From contig WGMQ01000014.1 of the NCBI GenBank assembly GCA_016125005.1, positions 1 through 58,103 on the forward strand: a stretch of DNA of 58,103 nt. Direction: 5' to 3'. The stretch comes from a bacterium. Its GTDB lineage: Bacteria > Sumerlaeota > Sumerlaeia > SLMS01. Under the pieces are notes generated by a model. The model did no database searches, was not told the origin of the DNA, and saw only the letters and a list, made by a program, of their open reading frames with translations. Of this stretch, positions 1-7,240 are shown piece after piece (the stretch's first letter is position 1; every line of letters starts with the position of its first letter). A program made the translations under genes and the position numbers.

Positions 1-1
1 C

Positions 2-424
2 GGGCCGTTGTCCAGCGCAGGCGTTTCCAGCGGCGCGATGTTCGGTCTCTCGAGCGGCGCGCTCTTCTCGGGCTCGCTCCTCAGCAGTGGCGCGTTCGGA
101 CTCTCGAGCGGCTCGTTGTTCAGCGCCGGGGCAGGCGGCGAGGGCGCCGTTCAGTTGGCTTCCAAGGAGCGCCGCGGCGATTTCTGGCTGGAGGTTGGCG
201 TTGACGTGATCGTCTACGGCGCTACGGAACCGGACGCCAAGGTCACCTTCATGGGCCAGGAAATCCGCCTGACGCCCGACGGCACGTTCCGCGTTCGCAT
301 GGTCCTGCCGGACACCACGATCGAGTTCCCCATCGAGGCGGAGAGCGCTGACGGCGAGCACCACCGCGCTGTGAAGCCCGTGGTCAAGCGCCACACCGAA
401 GGCGACCCGCGCAAGCCGCTCTGA
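2..424 (+). CDS. DUF4912-type protein, C-terminal part (5' end outside the window)
   Basis: The frame is open from the first bases of the window and stops at TGA 422-424, so only the last ~140 residues are visible. The first ~40 are a Gly/Ser/Phe/Leu-rich repetitive stretch in which SSGA/FGLSSG/SLFS units recur. A compact domain follows with FWLEVGVDVIVYGATEPDAK, then RLTPDGTFRVRM and FPIEAESADGEHHR. I recognise this from memory as the conserved tail of DUF4912 proteins, in which a predicted beta-sandwich follows a low-complexity linker. The molecular function is unknown. The frame is followed by a clear terminator, so this is the last gene of its transcript. The TTG at position 8 is unlikely to be the real start because the frame runs off the edge. 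Confidence 0.75.
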   Translation, partial: GPLSSAGVSSGAMFGLSSGALFSGSLLSSGAFGLSSGSLFSAGAGGEGAVQLASKERRGDFWLEVGVDVIVYGATEPDAKVTFMGQEIRLTPDGTFRVRMVLPDTTIEFPIEAESADGEHHRAVKPVVKRHTEGDPRKPL

Positions 425-449
425 CGCAAAACAGCAAAGCCAATCCATC

Positions 450-480
450 GTGGCCGGGAGCAATCCCGGCCACTTTTTTT
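450..480 (+). terminator. Rho-independent terminator after the DUF4912 gene
   Basis: A perfect 10-bp stem is formed by GTGGCCGGGA (450-459) and TCCCGGCCAC (464-473) around a GCAA loop. Seven T residues (474-480) follow. It lies 25 bp past the stop codon and is the best intrinsic terminator on the plus strand of this window. Confidence 0.9.
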
Positions 481-567
481 GCCCATGCATTCTTGCGCGG
501 AGGCTGATCAAATCGGCCTATCATGCAATCCGGGTTTTCCACAGCCTCGCCCGGTCAAGGAAGTCGC

Positions 568-594
568 TTGACTATCTTTCTATACAGCTATACA
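568..594 (+). promoter_or_regulatory. Putative promoter with tandem CTATACA repeats, upstream of the ribbon-helix-helix gene
   Basis: TTGACT (568-573) resembles a -35 box and TATACA (589-594) a -10 box; the 15-bp spacer is short. Overlapping this are two direct copies of CTATACA (580-586 and 588-594) with an 8-bp period. The first copy extends to TTCTATAC, one base away from the octamer GTCTATAC that recurs through the window. Ribbon-helix-helix repressors commonly bind tandem short repeats (MetJ boxes have an 8-bp period), so autoregulation is plausible but inferred. Confidence 0.45.
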
Positions 595-626
595 CGAGGA
601 GCACTCTACAACTGGAGGCCAAAAAC

Positions 627-905
627 ATGGCAGCACCAGCGCAAAAACTCCTCACCGTTCGGCTTGAGGAAGACTTTCACCAGAAGGTTCGCATGGCCAC
701 CATCGCCCATGAAACGACGATGGCAGAGGTCGTTCGCGCCGCGCTCGAAGCGTGGTTGAAGACCAACGGTGCGAAGCCGAAGAAGGCCGCACCGGCGGCG
801 AAGCCCGCCAAGGTCGTGAAGGTCGCCAAGGCTCCCAAGGCATCCAAGCCCGCGAAGGCCGGCAAGTCGGCCAAGAAGGACGGCGGGAAAAAGAAGAAGA
901 AGTGA
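627..905 (+). CDS. Small ribbon-helix-helix DNA-binding protein with a histone-H1-like Lys/Ala/Pro tail
   Basis: 92 residues. Residues ~6-45 fit a ribbon-helix-helix fold: a short strand LLTVRLEED, then two helices containing MATIAHETTMAEVVRAALEA. From residue ~50 the protein is almost entirely Lys, Ala, Pro, Val and Ser (AKPAKVVKVAKAPKASKPAK), like a histone H1 or HctB-type tail, and it ends in consecutive lysines. This start was chosen because GGAGG (614-618) lies 8 bp before ATG 627; an in-frame start near 450 would read through the terminator. A protein of this design could bind specific repeats with its head and coat DNA non-specifically with its tail. It converges on the secretion operon with only a 10-bp gap. 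Architecture is seen in the sequence; the nucleoid role is inference. Confidence 0.8.
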   Translation: MAAPAQKLLTVRLEEDFHQKVRMATIAHETTMAEVVRAALEAWLKTNGAKPKKAAPAAKPAKVVKVAKAPKASKPAKAGKSAKKDGGKKKKK

Positions 906-915
906 GCGGTCGGGC

Positions 916-1431
916 CTAGAAGGTAAGCTCGATCACCCGTTCCTGGCGCTTGCCGTCCACGACCAGTTCGACCGTGGCGGATTTCATCTTGTCGATGGAC
1001 TTGAGGTAGATCTTGTAGATCTGCCCCTTGAAGCGTTCCTCGCGGAATTCACCGATCTTCATGGTGAAGTCCTGCTTGGACTTGGTGTCCTGGAAGACAG
1101 CGAACTTGGACATGGGTCCAACGACGCGCCAGAACTCCGTCACCTCGCGAATGTCGGGAGGTGGCGGCGGGGTGGGCGCTGGCGTCTGGGTCGGCGTGGG
1201 CTGGGGAACAAGAGTCTCGAAGATGTTCACGGTGCCGAGGTGGGCGAACTCGCTGCTCTCGGCCTGGCCGTTCCGCGCGTCGTTCGCCATGGCCTGGGTG
1301 ACTGTGTCCTCCAGGGCGTCGATGGGGGGACGCCCGGGTAGCTTGCGCTCCTCCAGGATGATGGATAGCGCCAAGGCGGCGATGATGGCGAAGAGCGCGG
1401 CGTTGATCCACACGATGCGGTTGGGCGTCAT
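916..1431 (-). CDS. Type II secretion / type IV pilus inner-membrane protein, GspC- or PilP-like
   Basis: 171 residues. An N-terminal transmembrane helix (residues ~8-26, INAALFAIIAALALSII) is followed by a periplasmic linker with a Pro/Thr-rich hinge (PTPTQTPAPTPPPPP, ~90). A small C-terminal domain follows, with KFAVFQDTKSKQDFTMKIGE and KIYLKSIDKMKSATVELVVD. TM helix, proline hinge and small beta domain is the layout of GspC HR domains and of PilP. It is the last gene of the nine-gene minus-strand operon, 12 bp after the gspM-like gene. Sequence similarity is weak, so the name rests mainly on topology and position. Confidence 0.6.
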   Translation of the reverse strand: MTPNRIVWINAALFAIIAALALSIILEERKLPGRPPIDALEDTVTQAMANDARNGQAESSEFAHLGTVNIFETLVPQPTPTQTPAPTPPPPPDIREVTEFWRVVGPMSKFAVFQDTKSKQDFTMKIGEFREERFKGQIYKIYLKSIDKMKSATVELVVDGKRQERVIELTF

Positions 1432-1443
1432 GGTTGAATCTCC

Positions 1444-2007
1444 TTAGCGGGTCGGGCGGCGGGTGGTGCGCCGGGCGGGGCGTTCGGCGATTCGGGAAAC
1501 GACGATGCTCGATTCAATGACGTCGCGGTCGCGGGCGCTGCGCAGGTCCACGTCGCGGAAAATCAGGCCCGCGTCCTCATAGGAGCGCAGCAGCTTCACC
1601 GTGTCGGCGAAGGTGCCCTGCGTCTTGATGCCGACGCTCAGCAACTGGTAGTCCTCGACTCCCTCGATGTCCTCGGCGGTGGCGCGGATGGGCGGGAACT
1701 GGAAACCGAGCTTCTGCGAGATGTCGTAGACCTCCGACGTGAACGCGAGGGTCGGTGGAAGTTCCTTGTTCTCGGCCGAGGGAATCTGGCCGATGCGGCT
1801 GTAGCGATAGCGAACGTCATAGATGCTCTCGAGCGAGCGGAGGTTCTGCTTGAAGAGCTTTTCCTCGCGCGCTGCATCGCCAGCACCGGCACCAGTCGAG
1901 CCCCCGACGTTATCAAGCAGGCCGAACTGGAAGACGGCGAAGATGACGACCGCGGCCACCGTGCCCATCATGAGCATCCGCTCTCTGGGTTTCATGTTCT
2001 TGAGCAT
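1444..2007 (-). CDS. GspM/PilO-like inner-membrane assembly protein
   Basis: 187 residues: a short cytoplasmic N-terminus (MLKNMKPRERML), one membrane helix (~12-30), a coiled-coil stretch and a small ferredoxin-like periplasmic region with VEDYQLLSVGIKTQG and YEDAGLIFRDVD. This matches GspM/PilO proteins, which pair with GspL/PilN on the periplasmic side of the inner-membrane platform. The C-terminus is very Arg-rich (PARRTTRRPTR), which is unusual for a periplasmic end. It starts 3 bp after the stop of the GspL-like gene, so the two are surely co-transcribed. Confidence 0.7.
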   Translation of the reverse strand: MLKNMKPRERMLMMGTVAAVVIFAVFQFGLLDNVGGSTGAGAGDAAREEKLFKQNLRSLESIYDVRYRYSRIGQIPSAENKELPPTLAFTSEVYDISQKLGFQFPPIRATAEDIEGVEDYQLLSVGIKTQGTFADTVKLLRSYEDAGLIFRDVDLRSARDRDVIESSIVVSRIAERPARRTTRRPTR

Positions 2008-2010
2008 GAG

Positions 2011-3597
2011 TTACTCCTTCTCCTCGGCGGTGTCGGTGTCCGGGTTGAAGAGGCGGCAGTTGATGCTAAAGGTCCAGACGCGGGGCCGGTTGCGACCGAG
2101 CGAGTCGCTGGGCTGGCTTTGCGGGATGCCCACCTCGCCGAAGAGCGGCTGTTCCTTCCACGAGAGTTTCTGCATGTAGTCGGCAAAGAGGCTGATGTCC
2201 TCCAGATCCAGCGCCATGCCCTCGACAGTGATGTCACCGGCCTGCGTGAACTTAAAGTTCGAGAGAGTGAGCCGGCCCTTCCTGTCCGTGGAACCGATGG
2301 AAGGGAAGGTGGTGAGCTGGTCGAGGACATAAAGGGGGCTCGCCTGATCTTTGCGAATCTGCTCGATGATCTCGAGGCGTTCTTCCTTCAGCTCGATGTC
2401 CTCGACGAGGGGACGCATCTCGCGGTTGTAGGAAAGGTAGCGCTTGCCAAGCTCGCTGGAGTGACGCGCCTGCATGTCGAAGGCGAGGTACACCAGCACG
2501 AGCGTGATCAGGACCATCGCGGCGGAAACCATGAGGAGGAGGCGACGCTCGGAAGCGGCCTGCTGCTCGAGCACGATACGCGGCAACAGATTGATGCGGT
2601 CGTCGTCCGCCTCGGCCGAATCCTCCCGCGCGACGAGCCTTTCCAGCAGCCCGACGCAGTTGGCCACGCCGGCGATATGCTCGGCGGAAATGTCCTTCGC
2701 GCGCGCCAAAGTGGTGCCCGGCAGGAACGGAACGACGGAGATGCCCAGATTCATGGAGATCGAGCCGGCAAGTCCGTCTATACGAGTCCCTTCGCCGCTC
2801 AGGTAGGCGATCTTCGGCGCGGGAACGTCGTGCTCGCGGCTGGCGAACTCGATGGTCTGACGGACGAAACGCATCAGCCGGACGATCCATTCCTGCATGG
2901 CGGGGTTCTCGACCTCGACCTCCAGCCAATCATTTCCTGCCGCCTGCGTCTCTTCGGCGAGGCGGTCGAGGCTGATGGTCTGCGATCGAGCCGCCTCAAG
3001 GGCGCCGTCGCGAAGGATGCAGATCTCGGCGGAGTGACGGCCGATGTGCAGCAGCAGGATCGAATGATCGTGGTCGGAGGTGGGCTTCACCTCGGAGAGG
3101 AACGCACGCGTAAGCGAGATCGAGGAGACCTCGGCAACGACCGCCTCCAGACCGATGGCCTTGCTGGCCTGGAGAGCGAACTCGATGACGGGTCCGTCGA
3201 CAGCGGCCATGAGCACATGGGAGCCTAGCTCCCCTTCGGATCGGATGATGCCGTGGCTGATGACGTGGCGGTCAGCGTTGAAGGGGATAAACTTCTCCGC
3301 TTCGAACTGAACCATGCCGGCGAGTTCCGTCGGATCGGTCGAGGGCAGTTGTGCGGTGCGGACGATGGCCTGCTGCTTGGGCAGCAGGATTCCTCCCACG
3401 GCGCCGGCGAGGCGGACGCGGTCGAGGGCCTTGCGGATCCGCTCGATGCGCGTGGCCTGCCCTTCCTCGTCCTTCCCAAGGTCGCCCAGCTCCACCGAGG
3501 ACACGGCCTCGATGGTCAGTGGAGCCTTCTTCGTCTTGGAAGCCACGAGGAGCTTTGCCTCGGCTTCGGTCAGTTCCAGGATAGCGTATTTCGCCAT
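2011..3597 (-). CDS. GspL-like platform protein (PilM-like actin fold joined to a PilN-like module)
   Basis: 528 residues. Residues 1-~320 resemble PilM/cytoplasmic GspL (start MAKYAILELTEAEAKLLVAS; VQFEAEKFIPF, LLLHIGRHSAEICILRDG and AYLSGEGTRIDGL are actin-fold-like loops). Residues ~335-345 carry DRINLLPR, the hallmark beginning of PilN. A membrane helix (~350-372), a coiled coil and a ferredoxin-like C-terminal region follow. PilM and PilN are separate proteins in type IV pili but a single GspL in T2SS, so the fused form supports T2SS. GspL recruits the GspE ATPase to the membrane. One exact GTATAGAC octamer (2776-2783) encodes R-I-D with a rare ATA codon. Confidence 0.8.
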   Translation of the reverse strand: MAKYAILELTEAEAKLLVASKTKKAPLTIEAVSSVELGDLGKDEEGQATRIERIRKALDRVRLAGAVGGILLPKQQAIVRTAQLPSTDPTELAGMVQFEAEKFIPFNADRHVISHGIIRSEGELGSHVLMAAVDGPVIEFALQASKAIGLEAVVAEVSSISLTRAFLSEVKPTSDHDHSILLLHIGRHSAEICILRDGALEAARSQTISLDRLAEETQAAGNDWLEVEVENPAMQEWIVRLMRFVRQTIEFASREHDVPAPKIAYLSGEGTRIDGLAGSISMNLGISVVPFLPGTTLARAKDISAEHIAGVANCVGLLERLVAREDSAEADDDRINLLPRIVLEQQAASERRLLLMVSAAMVLITLVLVYLAFDMQARHSSELGKRYLSYNREMRPLVEDIELKEERLEIIEQIRKDQASPLYVLDQLTTFPSIGSTDRKGRLTLSNFKFTQAGDITVEGMALDLEDISLFADYMQKLSWKEQPLFGEVGIPQSQPSDSLGRNRPRVWTFSINCRLFNPDTDTAEEKE

Positions 3598-3622
3598 GAG
3601 CGGTTCCGGGGAGTTTGGTTCC

Positions 3623-4909
3623 TTAGTCGATTCTCATCTGGATGATGCGGACGGCAGGGTATCGGACGATCAGTTCGTTGTTCTTGTCGGTACGACGTTC
3701 GGTGCGCGCGGAGTTGCGCTCAAGCCGATCTTCGGCCCGATCCGTGGCCTCGAACGATTCGTTGCGCGTCAACTGCTCCAGCTCGCGGTTGACGATTGCC
3801 TCGATGCGAACCTTCGCCCCCTGGTACTCGCCGATGGAGACAATGCGGAAGAACGAGCTGGAGACGGTCACCGGGTAGAGGTTCTGGGCGATGCTGACGA
3901 CGCCGGCGACTTCGCCGTTTGCCTGAAGCTCTGTCATGTCCTTGATGGCGTTGTCGTTGTCGATGTCGTCGTCGCGGTTGCCGCGGCGATTTTTGACGAC
4001 GCTCTCGGCCCAACTATCGCCGGTGGTGTTCCCGGCTCCCTCGGCTAGGGCGGCCAGGACCTGCACGGGGGCCGTGTTGATGTTGAGGGTCGACGAGTTA
4101 AGAACCGTCAGGTAATCGCGCAGGCCATAGACGGGCTCGTCGCGGCTGCGGCGCTTGGGCTCGATCTTGAAACGATCGCCCTGCGGCGGAGGAATGAGCG
4201 CGTTGTAGTATTCGGCTTCGGGTGTGCCGGGGCCGAAGTACAGGTCGGGCGTGACGCCGTAGACCTCCAGAAGTTCGTCCACCGAGAGATAGTTCTCGTT
4301 GCGCAGCACCAACGGCTCGACTTCGTCCACGTCCGTGGGGCCGTCCTCGTCCTCACCCTTCAGGACCGCGTAGGCGATGCCTTCCTCGTTGGAGGGGGCG
4401 CTGGGCAGGGCCGGCACTTCGTCGAAGTCCTTCCAATCGACGATCGAGGCAGCGACGATCTTGGCATCTTCCTCCTCGTAGCCGATGTGCTCGATGATCT
4501 TCTGGAGGATGATCATGTTCTGGGGGCTGAATCGGTTGACGTTGAAGTAACCGCTCTCGTCGTAGACGTAGGTATTGAAGAAACCGGTCTCTTCGTTGCC
4601 CTCGAAGCGATCATCGGGATAGGAGTTGAGCTTTCCCTCCTCGGGGCGCGCCCAGACATCCCCCTCTGCGTCGAAGGTCTTGGCTTCCTCGGCGGTGTCG
4701 AAGATGAGGTCGTTGCGCAGGTCCACGATGGCCTTGGCGACGCCGGAGCGGGCCAGGGTCTCGGCGCGGAACTGACGGCGCCGCTGGCTCGTCATGGTGG
4801 TCTCGGTACTCGTCTGGAAGAGCAGCGAGTACGCGATGAGCGAGAGTACCACGATGATCCAGAGGATCAGCACAAGAACGATGGCGCGGCGATTTCTGGT
4901 CTGGATCAT
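3623..4909 (-). CDS. gspK: Type II secretion minor pseudopilin GspK
   Basis: 428 residues. The N-terminus RNRRAIVLVLILWIIVVLSL is a class III prepilin-like helix. As typical of GspK it lacks the Glu at position +5 seen in other pseudopilins. The large periplasmic part contains SIVDWKDFDEVPALPSAPSN (the GspK 'DxD' region that binds calcium in characterised members) and SSTLNINTAPVQVLAALAEG, the helix-hairpin-helix-like GspK signature. GspK caps the pseudopilus tip with GspI and GspJ. Its start overlaps the gspJ stop by 4 bp (4906-4909). It is longer than the usual ~300-330 residues because of an acidic, Arg-rich C-terminal stretch. Confidence 0.85.
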   Translation of the reverse strand: MIQTRNRRAIVLVLILWIIVVLSLIAYSLLFQTSTETTMTSQRRRQFRAETLARSGVAKAIVDLRNDLIFDTAEEAKTFDAEGDVWARPEEGKLNSYPDDRFEGNEETGFFNTYVYDESGYFNVNRFSPQNMIILQKIIEHIGYEEEDAKIVAASIVDWKDFDEVPALPSAPSNEEGIAYAVLKGEDEDGPTDVDEVEPLVLRNENYLSVDELLEVYGVTPDLYFGPGTPEAEYYNALIPPPQGDRFKIEPKRRSRDEPVYGLRDYLTVLNSSTLNINTAPVQVLAALAEGAGNTTGDSWAESVVKNRRGNRDDDIDNDNAIKDMTELQANGEVAGVVSIAQNLYPVTVSSSFFRIVSIGEYQGAKVRIEAIVNRELEQLTRNESFEATDRAEDRLERNSARTERRTDKNNELIVRYPAVRIIQMRID

Positions 4910-5991
4910 CGCGGCGGCCTCGTGGCGCCCGGATAGACAGGCGTATATTCGTCGTCGCGGAGCTTCTGCTCGTCCTCGCGCACGTCCTCGTTGAGTTCGG
5001 GAAGGGGGGTCCAGGTTTCCTGAGCCGTCGGCACGCGATGGATCGACTCGAAGGTCTGGATGCGCCCCTTGCCGTTGGGGTCACCGAGCTTGATGCGGAT
5101 ACGGATCATCTGGGGGAGGCGATCCAGCGGCTCGCTCTTGCTGTCGTTGAGGCTGTCATTAAAGCCCGGCGAACCCGGCCCAAAGGTCGCGTTGTCATTG
5201 TCCCGCTGCTCGCGATTTTCATCGCTCTGCGCGAGGGTGATCGTGTCGGCGTCGTAGGTGCCGAGGAAGTAACGAGGATTGCGGATTTGGCGATTGGCCG
5301 AGTCCCACTGGTCGACCTCGTACCACTGGTTGTCCCACCAGAACGAGTAGCCGAACTCGATCGATTCCACGCCATCGGCCAGCTTGGCGACCTCGGGGAT
5401 GCGCACGGTGCTGGTACGCTCTCCGAGCTGGTTGCGTTCATCGGTCTCGACCGTGCGGGCGGTGCGGACCAGCACCCGATCGCGGAGCGTGTACTCCACG
5501 CGGGCCAGTCCCCAGGCGCGGTAGTAGCCGCCGATCTGAAACGGAGTCTGGACGGCAAAGCTTAGGGTGTCGGCGCTTCCTTGCATCTGAAGATCGATGA
5601 TGCGCCCCTTCTTGAACGGATCGCCAATGCTTGGATCCTGCTCGTCGTCGTCCTTGTTCGGGTCGCCGTAGGTGGCGTAGAACGCCTCCCAATCGTTGTT
5701 CTGTTCGGCCTCGAGACGGGCGGCCTCCATCTCCTCGATCAACTTCGTGATGGCGACGTTGTAGGATGTCTCGTCGCGATAGAAGATATTGTCGATATCC
5801 TTGCCGATGGTATCCATGGCGAAGCGTGCCTGTTGGATGCGGCGGGTCTCGCGATCCGCGCTTTCCTGAGCCTGTACGGCGGTGCGGAAGAGGGCGAAGA
5901 TCACCAGTGACAGGATCGCAAAGATCGTCACGGCGATCAGGATCTCGAGCACCGTGAAGCCGCGGGAAAAATGGGAGGCTCGACGCTTCAT
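4906..5991 (-). CDS. gspJ: Type II secretion minor pseudopilin GspJ
   Basis: 361 residues. The prepilin signal SRGFTVLEILIAVTIFAIL has the Gly-Phe cleavage site and Glu +5. The downstream helix ends with QQARFAMDTIGKDIDNIFY, a typical GspJ stalk. The globular domain has the GspJ-like QGSADTLSFAVQTP, YTLRDRVLVRTAR and LADGVESIEFGYS. It overlaps gspI by one base (5991) and gspK by four. The family usually has ~200-240 residues; this copy carries insertions rich in Asp, Asn and Gln. Confidence 0.85.
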   Translation of the reverse strand: MKRRASHFSRGFTVLEILIAVTIFAILSLVIFALFRTAVQAQESADRETRRIQQARFAMDTIGKDIDNIFYRDETSYNVAITKLIEEMEAARLEAEQNNDWEAFYATYGDPNKDDDEQDPSIGDPFKKGRIIDLQMQGSADTLSFAVQTPFQIGGYYRAWGLARVEYTLRDRVLVRTARTVETDERNQLGERTSTVRIPEVAKLADGVESIEFGYSFWWDNQWYEVDQWDSANRQIRNPRYFLGTYDADTITLAQSDENREQRDNDNATFGPGSPGFNDSLNDSKSEPLDRLPQMIRIRIKLGDPNGKGRIQTFESIHRVPTAQETWTPLPELNEDVREDEQKLRDDEYTPVYPGATRPPR

Positions 5992-6476
5992 CAGAAGAGC
6001 TGATTCTCCTGCATGGCTTGGCGGGTGAAGATGTCTGGATCCATCAGGAAGGTGTCGAAGCGGAGGAAGCTCTCCTCGCGCTCTCCGTCATCGAAGAAGA
6101 TCTCGATGTTCGCCTGATAAATGACCTCGGTATCCTGAAACAGCGTTCCCTGTGGCCGCTCCTCATAGTCGAGTTCGATTTCCTCGACGGAGAGGCGCCA
6201 CTTCCATCCGGCGAAGTCCTCGCCAAAGCGCGCATCCTTGGAGAAATCGCCCTCCACATCATCCTCGCCGGGGGGCTCAACAGCCAGGTCGTCCATCATC
6301 GTGCGGGCGAGCAGGATCGCCTGCTCGTTCATGCGAACGCGCTTCACGGAGTCGAGGGTCAGGAAGAAGCCCTTCAGGAGGGCCACCGCGGCGACGGAGA
6401 TGATGATGATGGCGACCATCACCTCAAGGAGCATGAAGCCGCTCCGCAGGTGAGGCCTTCGCGTCACTTGCCCCAT
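5991..6476 (-). CDS. gspI: Type II secretion minor pseudopilin GspI-like
   Basis: 161 residues from ATG at 6474-6476. The start was chosen because prepilin motif LRSGFMLLEVMVAIIIISVA follows 11 residues later; longer upstream extensions in frame lie inside gspH. Gly-Phe and Glu +5 are present. The helix continues into RMNEQAILLARTMMDDL, matching the GspI stalk. It overlaps the end of gspH by 13 bp, so translation is probably coupled. The C-terminal domain is beta-rich and poorly conserved. It probably forms the I-J-K tip complex with its two neighbours. Confidence 0.8.
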   Translation of the reverse strand: MGQVTRRPHLRSGFMLLEVMVAIIIISVAAVALLKGFFLTLDSVKRVRMNEQAILLARTMMDDLAVEPPGEDDVEGDFSKDARFGEDFAGWKWRLSVEEIELDYEERPQGTLFQDTEVIYQANIEIFFDDGEREESFLRFDTFLMDPDIFTRQAMQENQLF

Positions 6477-7240
6477 TTCTGGGCCTCCGCGTAGAACGCC
6501 GCCGCGCCGCCTGCCTGCTGGATGTCGTACTGCTTGCGCGAGCGGGAGAGCATCTTGTCGACGGCGTCCTTGTAGGCGCCGACGCGCTCCTCCTCCGTCC
6601 ATCCGGCGATCTTCTTGAAGCCCTCGCCCGCCTTGGAGCCCGCATCCACCAGCGCCGTGTCGTCGATGAGGCCGAACTCGGTCGGGTCGATGCCTTGTTC
6701 CTTGAGCTTGGTGGCCAGCGACTTGGGCTCGCCGTTGTAGACCTCGGGACGCCCGGTGGCGCGGTCGAAGTCCACGACGATTCCCGCGCCGCGGTCGCTC
6801 TTCACCTGCACGGCCATGCCAGAGCAGGTGCCGTTTGGATAGAAGGCCAGCTTGATTTCCTCGCGGACTTCGAGGGCACCGGCGTCGTTCTGAAATTTGG
6901 AAAACTCAACCTTTCGCTCAAGGGGCCGGTCGCGCTCGTCACTGGTGCGCTCGCGGCGGTCCTGCCAGCGGCGATCCTCCTCCTTGCTGGCGTCGAAGAA
7001 CTCCATGCGCCAGGTGCGGTCCTTGGGACGGAAGACGAGGAAGGTCTGCTCGCCCGTGGTCACGGCCATCTGGCGCGCCAGCAGCCCGCCCGAGACCAGA
7101 TCGCGCACCGTGCCCTTGAGGGCCGCCGAGTCGCGCGAACCCGCCATGTTCGGAACCGCCACGGCCAGCACGATTCCGATGATGACGACCACGAACATGA
7201 CCTCGATGAAAGTGACGGCGCGGCGAGCGGACTTGGACAT
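6464..7240 (-). CDS. gspH: Type II secretion pseudopilin GspH-like
   Basis: 258 residues from ATG 7238-7240, which overlaps the gspF stop (TGATG arrangement). Prepilin motif RRAVTFIEVMFVVVIIGIVL has Ala in place of the usual Gly before the cleavage point and keeps Glu +5. The downstream VRDLVSGGLLARQMAVTTGE and TFLVFRPKDRTWRMEF fit GspH/FimT rather than the shorter calcium-binding GspG. The protein is longer than typical GspH (~170) because of a C-terminal helical extension. It is the first pseudopilin of the operon, the position usually taken by gspG, so it could have taken over part of the major-pilin role (inference). Confidence 0.75.
   Translation of the reverse strand: MSKSARRAVTFIEVMFVVVIIGIVLAVAVPNMAGSRDSAALKGTVRDLVSGGLLARQMAVTTGEQTFLVFRPKDRTWRMEFFDASKEEDRRWQDRRERTSDERDRPLERKVEFSKFQNDAGALEVREEIKLAFYPNGTCSGMAVQVKSDRGAGIVVDFDRATGRPEVYNGEPKSLATKLKEQGIDPTEFGLIDDTALVDAGSKAGEGFKKIAGWTEEERVGAYKDAVDKMLSRSRKQYDIQQAGGAAAFYAEAQKWGK

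Noticed and set aside
450..626. N-terminal extension of the ribbon-helix-helix gene to an ATG at 450
   Set aside because: It begins inside the terminator stem and crosses the promoter; ATG 627 has a good ribosome-binding site.
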